Shown here one piece after another: positions 9,569 through 18,212 of a stretch of DNA of 64,000 nucleotides; the first letter of the stretch is position 1, and each line of letters opens with the position of its first letter. A program made the translations under genes and the position numbers. A model generated the notes under the pieces. The model saw only the letters and a list, made by a program, of their open reading frames with translations, made no database searches and was not told the origin of the DNA. Source of the DNA: Lignipirellula cremea (GTDB taxonomy: Bacteria > Planctomycetota > Planctomycetia > Pirellulales > Pirellulaceae). The stretch spans positions 4,383,001 through 4,447,000 of the forward strand of contig NZ_CP036433.1 of the NCBI RefSeq assembly GCF_007751035.1. The letters are read 5' to 3'.

Positions 9569-9622
9569 TTATTTCTTCTTCTGGCGGTTCGTCGAGCCTA
9601 TGTATCCAAGGCGGGACGACCA
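9569..9622 (-). pseudogene. Remnant of a sulfatase C-terminus
   Basis: Read on the minus strand, these 18 codons give WSSRLGYIGSTNRQKKK and a stop. The intact sulfatase downstream (11310-12734) ends [17 protein letters not shown], so 11 of 17 residues and, by eye, about 42 of 54 bases match. Nothing sulfatase-like continues above 9622. This is a broken copy left by duplication or deletion. The rest of 9311-9682 shows no gene. Confidence 0.6.
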
Positions 9623-9682
9623 CGGGGCAAATGGGGCGGCCTCAAATCCTGAGAACCCGATTACTGCAGCGGTCGTGCTTGA

Positions 9683-10156
9683 TTACCGTGTCGCCCAGAT
9701 CAATAGGATATGCGTCCGCTTCCCGGTTTGGGTGCGGCTGAGGACAACGGTCGACACGTACTTTTCATCGACATTGGTAAAGGTAACCAGTTTAACGCTC
9801 CGAGGATTCAAATTCGTTTCGGCGTCGGGTGTCGTTTTGGTCGAATCGTCGAACGACCTGAACGCTTTTACCGTCTTTCCTGTGCGAAGGCTTGAAGAGC
9901 CACTCGAACTTCCCTTCGGGCCTAATTTCTTTTCGTAAAATTCAAGAACCTCTTCAAAAGAGTCTTTGGTCGAGTGCAATTCCGTCCCGGACATGCCGGG
10001 GTCGTAACTACGGATGACTAGATCGGCATCGGGATAAAGGTACGCATCTGAGACCGCTGGCTTGCGCTCGTTGTCATCCGCGCGGGCAACAGAAATTGAA
10101 ATTGTAGCGAACACCAAAAGCAACGTGATCGCAACGTATGGGGACCGGATTAACAT
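9683..10156 (-). CDS. Exported protein, unknown
   Basis: A 157-residue protein with a clear Sec signal peptide (MLIRSPYVAITLLLVFATIS, cleavage probably after VARA near residue 26). The mature part is Ser/Thr/Lys-rich and contains a YEKKLGPK segment and a Gly/Ser run near 85-95; I do not recognise the family. The open frame extends to 10462, but that extension translates the 69-bp repeat and is spurious. ATG 10156 has AGAGGAA about 8 bases upstream. The gene is visibly AT-richer than its neighbours, which fits recent acquisition together with the remnants on both sides. Confidence 0.65.
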   Translation of the reverse strand: MLIRSPYVAITLLLVFATISISVARADDNERKPAVSDAYLYPDADLVIRSYDPGMSGTELHSTKDSFEEVLEFYEKKLGPKGSSSGSSSLRTGKTVKAFRSFDDSTKTTPDAETNLNPRSVKLVTFTNVDEKYVSTVVLSRTQTGKRTHILLIWATR

Positions 10157-10334
10157 TCTTGAATTCCTCTTGTCGAGTTGGGAAAATTCGAGCACCAGGT
10201 CGCAACCTGCTTGTTTACCAGACGAAAAACTGCTCTTGGTGAAAACGTGGTGATTCGAGAACAATTTTACAGCTTTCAAGAAAGCTGAAACTGATTGCGG
10301 TTCGTAAACCGTCACGAGAAAGGCCAAATGGGGG

Positions 10335-10403
10335 CCAAATGGGGCCACCCAAATTTCTCCGGAATTGGCGGGTTTTGGCAAAGCAAATCGCTTTGCCCTG
10401 TCA
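10335..10403. repeat. 69-bp direct repeat, copy A, with hairpin
   Basis: Nearly identical (68 of 69 bases) to 11123-11191 and in the same orientation. It ends with a perfect 8-bp stem, GGCAAAGC / GCTTTGCC, around AAATC. It resembles a REP-type element. Its translation on the minus strand gives a spurious upstream extension to the 9683-10156 gene. Confidence 0.8.
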
Positions 10404-10426
10404 ATAGTTAATGAGTGGCCCCATTC

Positions 10427-10537
10427 TCGACCACTTTCCGCACTCTCAAACTGCGCGGCCATCAGCCGCTAGAGACCATCCTCAACGCCCTCGCCCAAAC
10501 CGGAAAACTCCCGCCGCTGCCTCAGAAGGCTGAATAG
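10427..10537 (+). pseudogene. Transposase-like C-terminal remnant
   Basis: A plus-strand frame ending in TAG at 10535-10537 reads LKLRGHQPLETILNAL then AQTGKLPPLPQKAE. This style of ending (LRG..PLETI..AL...GKLPPLP) resembles C-termini of IS66-type transposases. The frame is closed by a stop at 10412-10414 and no start or catalytic region is present, so it is a fragment. Family assignment is tentative. It lies 24 bases past repeat A. Confidence 0.4.
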
Positions 10538-10603
10538 TTACCCGATCCCTTGGTGGAAGGCTCCGGCAAACATATTTGGATCCCTGAATGAAAGGAAGTG
10601 GAT

Positions 10604-11020
10604 ATGGAAGTCTGGCAACATCGTTTCGAAAATCACATGTCTGACGGTGAGATGCGCTTTGGAGGTCAAGACTACGAAGGAGCACGTCTCTATTTTCAAG
10701 ACGCCTTCAAAATTGTTCCAGAACCGAAGCGGGAATACCATGAAACCACGAGAGCGATCACAGCATTGGCCGACTGTTTCTACCATTTGAAGGACTATAG
10801 CAAAGCACAGGCAGCACTAGATGACGTAGAAGCGTGTCCTGGAGGAGCGGCAAATCCGTTTGTTCAACTTCGTCGTGGGCAAGTGGCCCAACTCCTCGGA
10901 AATACCGAACAAGCTCGAATTGAATTGACGACGGCCTATCTGAACGGTGGCAGGGAATTGTTCGAGGGAGAAGATGAATACCTTGATTTGATTGCAGATG
11001 TTGTGGCTGAATTAGAGTAA
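10604..11020 (+). CDS. Small TPR-like protein, orphan, between direct repeats
   Basis: A 138-residue soluble protein with about three helical TPR-like units (for example YEGARLYFQDAFKIV near 24-38 and ALADCFYHLKDYSKAQAAL near 55-73). ATG 10604 has AAAGGAAG ending 5 bases upstream and is preferred over GTG 10598. It is AT-richer than the flanking genes and sits alone between two direct repeats, so it is likely an acquired cargo gene. Small TPR proteins of this kind can be immunity or adaptor proteins, but nothing here proves that. No signal peptide. Confidence 0.65.
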   Translation: MEVWQHRFENHMSDGEMRFGGQDYEGARLYFQDAFKIVPEPKREYHETTRAITALADCFYHLKDYSKAQAALDDVEACPGGAANPFVQLRRGQVAQLLGNTEQARIELTTAYLNGGRELFEGEDEYLDLIADVVAELE

Positions 11021-11122
11021 ACCAGGAGCGTGACTGACGATCTCCTTCCTCACCGAGGGGAAAAAGGTACGAGGGGAAAAAGTACCATCCAAACTTTGGC
11101 GGTAACCCAAGCCAGTCGGCGC

Positions 11123-11191
11123 CCAAATAGGGCCACCCAAATTTCTCCGGAATTGGCGGGTTTTGGCAAAGCAAATCGCTTTGCCCTGTCA
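11123..11191. repeat. 69-bp direct repeat, copy B, with hairpin
   Basis: Same sequence as 10335-10403 apart from one G-to-A change at 11129, same orientation, 788 bases apart. It ends in the same GGCAAAGC / GCTTTGCC hairpin. Together the copies bracket the transposase-like remnant and the orphan TPR gene. Confidence 0.8.
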
Positions 11192-11309
11192 GCAATTCAT
11201 GGATGCGCCAGTTGAAAAGAGCGATTGATCGATAACGCTGTGGAAAAAAGGGGCGGATGTCTGCCGTGTGGCGCCCTGGCTTTTATGCTGATGTAGGCCC
11301 CGAAAAAGG

Positions 11310-12734
11310 TTACTTTTTTGCCTTGCGGTTCGTCCATCCTTTGTATTCAGGGCGGGTCGACCAGGCTTTGAGATAGGGCTGGTATTCGGGAATGGCGTAC
11401 CAGAAGCGACCGTGCGGGCCTTCCTGGGTGACTTTCTTCTCGGGGTAGTCGGCCCCTTCCTGGCTGGCTTCAATGGAGGCGATGGCCGCTTCCAGGGCGA
11501 TTCGCAGTCGGGCCGCGTCCTCTGGTCGATCGGCGGCGATGTCGGTGGTTTCCGCCTTGTCGGCGACCAGGTCGTACAGTTGATACTGGCCGCTGCCGAT
11601 CCGCTCGGTAATGATTTTCAGGTCGTTATCAATGAGAGCCGCTTTCCCCTGGTAGTGGAACGGCATCGGCTTTTTCCGGGGGCCGATCTCCGCGGACAGC
11701 AGCGGGCGAATGCTCACGCCGTCGATCTGATCCAGCAGGGAGTCGGCTGGCAGTTCCAGCACGTCGACCAGCGTCGGGAAGATATCGAATGTCGCCGCCG
11801 GATGGGAGGTCACCCGAGGCTTCACCTGCGCGGGCCATTCAATAATACACGGCACGCGCACGCCGCCTTCCCAGAGCGATCCCTTGTTGCCGCGCAGGCC
11901 GCCGACCGAATCATGGCCGACTCCCGCCAGGCCGCCGTTATCGCTGCAGTACCAGATGAGGGTGTTCTGTTCGAGGCCGCGTTCCTTCAGTCCGGCGCGC
12001 AGCGCGCCGATGCTGCGATCCATCGCCACCAGCTCGCCATGGTGATGGGCCGAGACGCCGCTTTCGCCGTCGACCTGATCCTCGGGGCTGGCGGTCCATG
12101 GGCTATGCGGCGAGCCGTACCAGATTACCGTGAAGGACGGCTTTTTCTCGTCGGCGGCATGATTGATGAACTTCAATGCTTCGGCGACGACGATGTCGGA
12201 CGAGTCGCCCCGGAACTCCTCGAACTGGCCCTTGCGGCTCATGATCGGGTTGCGGTCGAAAAAGTTGGTGACCGTCAGCCATTCCTCAAAACCGAAGTGG
12301 CCCGGATGGTTCGCGTCGGATTCCAGCACCGGCACGCCGGGTCCGCGAACGCCGTTTAAATGCCATTTGCCAAAATGGCCTGTGGCGTAACCGGCCTTTT
12401 GCATGGCCCTGGCCAGGGATCGCTCCTGCAGGTGCAAGGCAAAGCCGTGCGACCGCACGCCGGTGCGGTCGTGGGTGCGGCCCGTCAAAACGCTCGCCCG
12501 GGTGGGGGAACAGACGGGACCGGCCGCGTAAAAGCGATCCATCCGCAAGCCGTTGGCGGCCATGGCGTCGAGATTGGGCGTTTTCAGAATGGGGTGGCCG
12601 TAGTAGCCCGTCTGTCCCCAGCCCTGGTCGTCGGCCATGACCAGCACCACGTTGGGGCGTTCGCTTGCCAGAGACAGGGAGCTGGCCAGCAATGCCAGGG
12701 CCCCCAGAAACATTGCCGCGCGATTGATGTTCAT
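11310..12734 (-). CDS. Secreted sulfatase (formylglycine-dependent)
   Basis: A 474-residue type I sulfatase that should hydrolyse sulfate esters, typically on sulfated polysaccharides, outside the cytoplasm. A Sec signal peptide covers residues 1-23. The active-site motif CSPTR is at about 75-79 with the Cys that is converted to formylglycine, and metal ligands include the DD pair at about 35-36. The C-terminal part has the usual sulfatase folds ([13 protein letters not shown]-like [11 protein letters not shown]). The true activating enzyme is not in this window; the FGE-like protein at 24785-25939 lacks the cysteine pair. A tail remnant of a related gene lies at 9569-9622. Confidence 0.9.
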   Translation of the reverse strand: MNINRAAMFLGALALLASSLSLASERPNVVLVMADDQGWGQTGYYGHPILKTPNLDAMAANGLRMDRFYAAGPVCSPTRASVLTGRTHDRTGVRSHGFALHLQERSLARAMQKAGYATGHFGKWHLNGVRGPGVPVLESDANHPGHFGFEEWLTVTNFFDRNPIMSRKGQFEEFRGDSSDIVVAEALKFINHAADEKKPSFTVIWYGSPHSPWTASPEDQVDGESGVSAHHHGELVAMDRSIGALRAGLKERGLEQNTLIWYCSDNGGLAGVGHDSVGGLRGNKGSLWEGGVRVPCIIEWPAQVKPRVTSHPAATFDIFPTLVDVLELPADSLLDQIDGVSIRPLLSAEIGPRKKPMPFHYQGKAALIDNDLKIITERIGSGQYQLYDLVADKAETTDIAADRPEDAARLRIALEAAIASIEASQEGADYPEKKVTQEGPHGRFWYAIPEYQPYLKAWSTRPEYKGWTNRKAKK

Positions 12735-13046
12735 TGCCTGCTTTCCAACGTAAGAAAATCTGGGAGCTGGTCCCGTCGGACCGGGCAGCCGAACGCCTGC
12801 CGCGATCGCCCCACTTTAAACCGTCTCAACGCAGCGGGCAAATCATCCGGGGAACGTGTGAAATTAACTTCGGTTTTTGCATGACAGGGAAAACCCAAAG
12901 GGGAGCGGCAAGTGCTCGGCTCCGGCGGGGGCAATTCGTCTTTCCGATATTGCAGAAACGCCGTCGGCAGGTTTGAATGCGGTCAGGCGTTCCCTGGTGG
13001 GAGCGGGAAGAGAAGAGTTCGCGATGCCGAAACGCAAGGTCCGCTG
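12735..13046. other. Intergenic region between divergent genes
   Basis: About 310 bases between the sulfatase start (minus) and a small membrane protein (plus). No repeat, hairpin or recognisable promoter seen. Confidence 0.5.
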
Positions 13047-13517
13047 ATGATCGGAAAGTTGCTGCGCAGTACGGGGGCGATCGTCGCCGCTCTGGTCCTG
13101 GCTTTGGCGGGAGTGATTGCCGTGGAAGGCTTTAGTGCGGTCGTGCATCCCTTCCCGCCGGGAGTGGACGCGACGGACTTGGAAGCCTGCATTGCCCATG
13201 TGGCCCGTTATCCGCACTGGGTGCTGGGCGTCGTAGTCGGGTTGTGGGGCGGCATCGTCCTGGGGAGCGTCTGGCTGGCGACCCGTCTGGGAACGGGCCG
13301 GCATCCGGCGCACGGCGTAGCGATTGGAGTGTTGTTGTGCATGGCCGTTGCGTTCAACTGCTGGATGCTGCCGTATCCGCTTTGGTTTGAGCTGGCGCTG
13401 CTGTTGACGCTGCCAGTCTGTGTCGTTCTGGGCTCCCTTTGGGGAACCGGCGGACCATCCGACCCGCACCCACACAAGCCCCAGCAGTTAACGCCCCTCG
13501 ACGGCGCCAGCGGCTAA
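13047..13517 (+). CDS. Small multi-pass membrane protein, unknown
   Basis: A 156-residue protein with about four hydrophobic helices (about residues 8-28, 57-78, 90-108 and 112-132) and a short His/Pro-rich cytoplasmic tail. The frame is open upstream to 12912, but that part is not membrane-like, so ATG 13047 is taken as the start; the Shine-Dalgarno (AAGG) is weak. The family is not recognised. It stands alone, divergent from the sulfatase and convergent with the cytochrome gene. Confidence 0.6.
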   Translation: MIGKLLRSTGAIVAALVLALAGVIAVEGFSAVVHPFPPGVDATDLEACIAHVARYPHWVLGVVVGLWGGIVLGSVWLATRLGTGRHPAHGVAIGVLLCMAVAFNCWMLPYPLWFELALLLTLPVCVVLGSLWGTGGPSDPHPHKPQQLTPLDGASG

Positions 13518-13567
13518 CCACGAACCAATCACCATGAACGAAGAACGAAGAACGACAAACCTCTCCC

Positions 13568-14986
13568 CTACAACGTTTTCAAATATTCCAGCAGGGCCTG
13601 TTTTTGCGGTTCGGTGAGTTCATCCGGAAAGCGGTGTCCGGCGGCGCTTTTGCCGCGGTCCTGGGTGGAATAGAACTCGCGGCGTTCGATGCCGTTTTTG
13701 ATCCCTTCGGGCAGTTTGTCGAACGTATCGACCGCGAGACCGATTCGCTGCTGGTCAAAGGGAGCATCAGTCTGCCGGCGCCAGACGGCCGGGCGGCTGT
13801 CTGGGTGCAGAACGTGCCAGAGCGTCGGTACGCTCCCGTTGTGGAAGTACGGAGCCGACGCCCAGACGCCGTCGAGCGGAGGCGCCACATACCCGCCGGG
13901 ATCGGCGATGACGGGCTTCTTTCCCAGATCGCTAAACCAGCTTGCGCCGTAAAGCTCCCGATGTTTGGGCGTGAGCGCCTGGAGCCGCACCGGATCGGTG
14001 CCCACTTCCTCCAGCGGAATGATCTTTTCGGGATACGTTTCTTTGGCGCCATACGTGCCGTGGCATTGCGCGCAGTTCTGGGTAAAGACCTGCCGGCCCT
14101 GGGCGGCCAGTTCCTGATCCACGGCGAGCGGATACTCGGGCGGCTGCACCGTCTGCAGCCAGGCTTCGACATCGCGGTAGTCGTCTTCCCACTGGCGAAA
14201 CTTCTCCGGCCCGTTCTGTTTGATCAGCATGAACTGCATCAGGGGCCGGTGGCCGGTGGCGGCGAAACCGTCGATGTAAAGACGTTTTTTCTTCTGGAAG
14301 TGCCACCAGGGCGGCGGATCCATGTCGTGGTGGACGAGCTTCGGCAACGGCGCATCAAGCAGGTTCAGTTCGGCGTCGCGGTACGCCAGTAGAATCACGC
14401 CGAACATCACCGCGTTGGTCACGCCGCGGGATTCGCCCAGCGGCATGAACAGCGAACCGACATCCATCCGTGATAGCTTCTGCTGACGCATGGCTTTCGA
14501 CAGCCGCATTTCTTCGGTCAGCGTCTGCAGGGCAAAATTGGAATTTGGCAGGCCGGGCGTCGGCTGGCCCAGCAGGCTGCCGCCATGACAGGCGAAGCAG
14601 TTCATCGTCCAGTCGCCCCGGTCGTCAACCACATACTGCAGCGGCTTGCCGGAATCGTCGTCGGGCCGCAGGGTCAGTCCATAACGCGCGAACGCCAGGC
14701 GACGGCGTTCAGCGGCCGATGCCTTTTCGGCGGCGGTGCGCAGCGGCTCCGGCCAGACTTTCCAGACTTCGGCCAGATCACTGTCGTTGAAGTCGGGCGT
14801 TAAATACTTCTTTTCGGTCAGAAACCGATAGCCACGCTCGGCAGCCTCGGGATCCGGAGAGCCAGTTGACTCCGGCGACGGCGGTTCCGGGAATGTCGGC
14901 TCCACCGCCGGAGTAACGCCGCAGGGAACAACGTGTGTGGCCAGACAGGCGATCAGGCAGAAACAGAATGTACGAAACAGCTTCAT
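13568..14986 (-). CDS. Exported di-heme c-type cytochrome
   Basis: A 472-residue exported protein with two heme-attachment motifs, CFACH at about 130-134 and CAQCH at about 305-309, the second inside a classic cytochrome c domain that ends with a PYFHNGSVPTL segment. It should transfer electrons in the periplasm. The N-terminal signal is MKLFRTFCFCLIACLATHVV. ATG 14986 gives a 6-base spacing from GGAGGT and is preferred over ATG 14989; the frame open to 15349 is not part of the gene. It follows panB by 113 bases on the same strand, though the functions are unrelated. Confidence 0.8.
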   Translation of the reverse strand: MKLFRTFCFCLIACLATHVVPCGVTPAVEPTFPEPPSPESTGSPDPEAAERGYRFLTEKKYLTPDFNDSDLAEVWKVWPEPLRTAAEKASAAERRRLAFARYGLTLRPDDDSGKPLQYVVDDRGDWTMNCFACHGGSLLGQPTPGLPNSNFALQTLTEEMRLSKAMRQQKLSRMDVGSLFMPLGESRGVTNAVMFGVILLAYRDAELNLLDAPLPKLVHHDMDPPPWWHFQKKKRLYIDGFAATGHRPLMQFMLIKQNGPEKFRQWEDDYRDVEAWLQTVQPPEYPLAVDQELAAQGRQVFTQNCAQCHGTYGAKETYPEKIIPLEEVGTDPVRLQALTPKHRELYGASWFSDLGKKPVIADPGGYVAPPLDGVWASAPYFHNGSVPTLWHVLHPDSRPAVWRRQTDAPFDQQRIGLAVDTFDKLPEGIKNGIERREFYSTQDRGKSAAGHRFPDELTEPQKQALLEYLKTL

Positions 14987-15099
14987 CATGGGACCTCCGC
15001 TTCCATGGTAACGCGCGATTGCCTTTTGAGAATCCGCCTGTTTTCGGTGTCGGGCTTCCCCGATTCGACAGGCAGGTTCGGATGCTCGGCCCTCCCATC

Positions 15100-15897
15100 T
15101 TACCGGTAAGCGTGTTTCGCCGTGGGAAATTCGCCGTTGCGGACCTCCTTGCAATACTGGGCGGCCGCTTTTTGAATGGCGCTGCCCAGGTCGGCATACT
15201 GCTTGACGAAGCGGGGCGGCGCGTCGGTCAGGCCCAGCATGTCGTGCAGCACCAGCACTTGCCCGTCGCAGTCGACGCCGGCGCCAATGCCGATCGTGGG
15301 GATGGTCAGTTCTTTCGTGATTTTTGCCGCAATGGCGGACGGCAGGCACTCCAGCACAATCGAAAAGGCGCCGGCCTGTTCCGCGCTATGGGCGTCGATC
15401 AACAACTGGCTTTCATCGCGCTGGACTTTGTAGCCGCCCATTTGATGCACGCTCTGGGGACGCACGCCCACATGCGCCATGACGGGGATTCCGGCCCCGG
15501 TCAGTCCGGCGATGACGGCGGCCTGTTCGGTTCCGCCTTCGAGCTTCACGGCCTGGCAAGCGGTTTCTTTCAGAATGCGCGAAGCACTTTCGATCGCCTG
15601 GGAAACGCCCAGCTGATAAGAGCCGAAGGGCAAGTCGCCAATCAGCAGGGCGGACTTTGTCGCGCGGCCGACCATTTCGGCGTGATAAATGATTTCATCC
15701 AGCGTCACGGGCAGCGTGTTCTCTCGTCCCTGAACGACCACCCCGACGGTATCGCCGACCAGGATGGCATCGACTCCGGCCGCATCAATCAGCTGGGCTG
15801 TCGGGTAGTCGTAACCGGTCAGCATGGCGATTTTCTTGCCTTGCGACTTCAGGGCGACGAACTGGGGAACCGTAAGCCGACGGGGAGAACTCGACAT
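15100..15897 (-). CDS. panB: 3-methyl-2-oxobutanoate hydroxymethyltransferase
   Basis: First enzyme of pantothenate biosynthesis: it transfers a hydroxymethyl group from methylene-tetrahydrofolate to 3-methyl-2-oxobutanoate to give ketopantoate (EC 2.1.2.11). At 265 residues it matches the family's usual length. Family segments are intact: KIAMLTGYDYPTAQLIDAAG near the start, DAILVGDTVGVVVQGRENTL, MAHVGVRPQSV, and IPTIGIGAGVDCDGQVLVLHD. Cytoplasmic. ATG 15897 is the first codon of the conserved N-terminus; there is no clear Shine-Dalgarno, only a G-rich stretch. No other pan genes are nearby. Confidence 0.95.
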   Translation of the reverse strand: MSSSPRRLTVPQFVALKSQGKKIAMLTGYDYPTAQLIDAAGVDAILVGDTVGVVVQGRENTLPVTLDEIIYHAEMVGRATKSALLIGDLPFGSYQLGVSQAIESASRILKETACQAVKLEGGTEQAAVIAGLTGAGIPVMAHVGVRPQSVHQMGGYKVQRDESQLLIDAHSAEQAGAFSIVLECLPSAIAAKITKELTIPTIGIGAGVDCDGQVLVLHDMLGLTDAPPRFVKQYADLGSAIQKAAAQYCKEVRNGEFPTAKHAYR

Positions 15898-16432
15898 CGT
15901 GGGGGGGCCGTTGAAACGGAGAGAACCTGGGAAATGGCAATCGAAACAGGAGCGGACGAAAAATAAACGCCGGGATTAAGCCCGCTCAGGCAGAGCCGTC
16001 GGCCAGTTTGAATGTCGCCTGGCTCTGGCGCATTGGGAGTCAGGGATCCTGCGGCAGGCGGCTGCTTCTGCTTGAATTGTGACGGCCTGGCGTACACCCG
16101 GCAACCGGACACCCTTTGGCGGGAAAGCCTGGGAAGCGGAATTCGGGAGTCCGGCAGGCGGCGGATTCCTTCAGCAGAAGGTCCCGGGGCTCAGCGCGTC
16201 GGCCTCGGGAGCACGTATTTGCTGCCGGCAACCGTCGGTTGCCAGCGGCTGAGGCGAAATACCGTTGGAAACGACATTTTCGTTAGAATCCTCAAAGTTG
16301 GCGCCACCAGAGTCCGATACCTGATAATGATCATAGAATCGCCTGTTGGCGAGAGTACGCTCAATGAATGAGCGCTCGCCCACGAAAGGCTGCGTTGATG
16401 CCAGCGATTGGACACGCCTGGGAGTGGATGCA
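15898..16432. other. Intergenic region with one perfect hairpin
   Basis: No gene is supported in these 535 bases. A perfect palindrome GGCAACC-GTC-GGTTGCC lies at 16227-16243. TTGGCG at 16298 and GATAAT at 16323 look promoter-like, but the 19-base spacing is too long for comfort. Confidence 0.45.
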
Positions 16433-16774
16433 ATGACGACGAACATTTCGACCGACTGGCAGCAACGTCGAGGGGGCTTAGCGCAGAACGGTTCGGCGCG
16501 ATCCAATGCCCCTGGGCGAAGCGCAAAGGCCAGAGCGACGCAGATTGCGGGCGTTTTAGGGCTTCTTTTTTCGATGTCGGCCGTTGGCTGCCAGGTGGAA
16601 ATTGGCGGCCAGACTCTGCCCAGCGGTTACTACATTCAGGACGATGTGCAGTACTTTGCACCGGGCCCTGAATTTGTTTTGTCGCAAGAGGCCGCGCAGC
16701 AGAAAGCGTTTAAAGCCGAAACGGAATTAAGCGACGGCCCGCTTGCAGACCGTAACGACAAAACGCGCCGGTAG
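16433..16774 (+). CDS. Small planctomycete lipoprotein-like protein
   Basis: A 113-residue protein with a basic N-terminus, a hydrophobic helix at about 34-51 and a lipobox-like SAVGC, so it may be lipid-anchored. The following segment GQTLPSGYYIQDDVQYFAPG is one I associate with short, uncharacterised planctomycete proteins. ATG 16433 has GGAG 8 bases upstream; the frame open to 16346 lacks such support. Function unknown. If the Cys is lipidated the mature part is about 60 residues, mostly polar. Confidence 0.6.
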   Translation: MTTNISTDWQQRRGGLAQNGSARSNAPGRSAKARATQIAGVLGLLFSMSAVGCQVEIGGQTLPSGYYIQDDVQYFAPGPEFVLSQEAAQQKAFKAETELSDGPLADRNDKTRR

Positions 16775-16966
16775 GCTGCCGACCCTGGAAAACCCGCTGA
16801 AAATCCCGGCTGGACCTGGAACAGGTCTGGCGGGGAAGTCGGGCGGAAAGTAGTACGGCGGGCGACAGAACGCCTGCCGTTTTCGGGAGTCGCGTGAGGT
16901 GATCCGGCCGCGATCGCAAGGAAGGAAACTTCCCCGCTTATTCGTTCGCGGCCAATGCAGAAGCGA

Positions 16967-17599
16967 TCAAACGACGCCTTTTTTCACGGCGAGTACGGCT
17001 GCCTGCGTGCGGTCGTTGACATCGAGCTTTCGCAGAATATTCTGCACGTGCTCTTTGACCGTTTCTATGCTGATGCCCAGCGAACGACCGATTTCCCGGT
17101 TGCTGAGACCAAGCGCCACATGCCGCAGAACCTGGGTTTCGCGGTTGGTCAGCGGAATATCTTCTTCCGATTCGGAACGACGCTTGCTCATGGTCGTTCG
17201 CACGCGCTCCAGCAGGCTATCGCTGGCGGGGCCTTCGCCTTCAGCCGCCCTGCGGATGGCGTTGACGAGCGACTGCTTCGACGAACCCTTCAGCAAGTAA
17301 TCATTGGCGCCCAGCGCCACACTTCTTGCGACGTAAGTCGGGTTATCGTATGTGGATAGCATCAGGACGCGGGTGTCGGGCGATTCGGCCCGAATCTTTT
17401 CTAACGCGCTCAGGCCGTCGGTATTCGGCATGCGGATATCCATCAGCAGCACGTCAGGCTGTAATTTCAGGGTTTCTGCGAGTGCTTCGTCTCCATCGGA
17501 TGCTTCGCCAACAATTTCAATGATGGTGTCGCGAAACAGGCACTCTAAACCACTACGAACGACCTCGTGATCGTCAGCAACTAAAACCTTTATGGTCAT
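16967..17599 (-). CDS. NarL/FixJ-type response regulator
   Basis: A 210-residue transcription regulator: receiver domain (1-120) with acidic D9/D10, phosphoacceptor D54 in LLMDIRMP and K104, and a LuxR-type helix-turn-helix (about 148-205) with LTNRETQVLRHVALGLSNRE. It should bind DNA as a dimer when phosphorylated. AAGGAG 7 bases before ATG 17599 supports the start. No histidine kinase is adjacent, so it is an orphan regulator. It is divergent from the NtrC-type regulator at 18213, with a hairpin-rich intergenic region between. Confidence 0.9.
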   Translation of the reverse strand: MTIKVLVADDHEVVRSGLECLFRDTIIEIVGEASDGDEALAETLKLQPDVLLMDIRMPNTDGLSALEKIRAESPDTRVLMLSTYDNPTYVARSVALGANDYLLKGSSKQSLVNAIRRAAEGEGPASDSLLERVRTTMSKRRSESEEDIPLTNRETQVLRHVALGLSNREIGRSLGISIETVKEHVQNILRKLDVNDRTQAAVLAVKKGVV

Positions 17600-17639
17600 G
17601 CCAAGGCTCCTTAAAAAACAGTGATTTTTGATAACGTAT

Positions 17640-17775
17640 GCGATACGCAGCGGGGCGTTGACCGAACGGAGTCAACGGGATCGAGGCGAGCACGGCCTCA
17701 GCTTCGCTTAAAAAGCGATGACAATTGACGGTGACATTCGCACGGAATGTCTCAAGGCGTTTACAAACGCCTGCG
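17640..17775. promoter_or_regulatory. Cluster of short hairpins between two regulators
   Basis: Three perfect stems occur in series: CGTTGAC/GTCAACG (17656-17677), TCGCTT/AAGCGA (17704-17718) and AGGCGTTT/AAACGCCT (17755-17772). They lie between the divergent genes at 17599 and 18213. They may be operators or parts of a structured RNA; I cannot tell which. The remaining 17776-18212 holds nothing I can support. Confidence 0.4.
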
Positions 17776-18212
17776 AGTCACTGTCCCAAAAAAAACTCGT
17801 TGTTAGAACAGGCCATTATATCCAGTCAGGAAAATTCCTACCCCTGAAAGGTCGGCGATTGCGCTAACCCGTAGTTCGGGGGTAGAGGGGCCATGAGCTT
17901 TCTTCAGGGTAGCAACGCCACCCACCAATATGACCAGGGGAATGATAACAAAATGCCCGGACCAGGCAAGAGGGAAGGATTAGCCCCCTGCCCTTTTGAG
18001 TGGAACACCCCCCGCCAGGAGCCCGGCCACTCCGGTTGTGAGGAACAGAAGGCTAAGTTTTTCCGCAAATGACACGGCGCTTTGACGCGACGTCGAGGGT
18101 GACCTAAATAACCTTGTGGACAAAACTAAACAGGCTGGAACGGAAGGCCTTTGTTTGCGCGAAGCCTGCGCCGGAGGTGCATCAGGGCGACGCGGCAACC
18201 TGCAGAGAACCG

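Noticed and set aside
10157-10462. N-terminal extension of the exported protein at 9683-10156
   Set aside because: The extension is mostly the translated 69-bp repeat and would bury the signal peptide; ATG 10156 has a good ribosome binding site.
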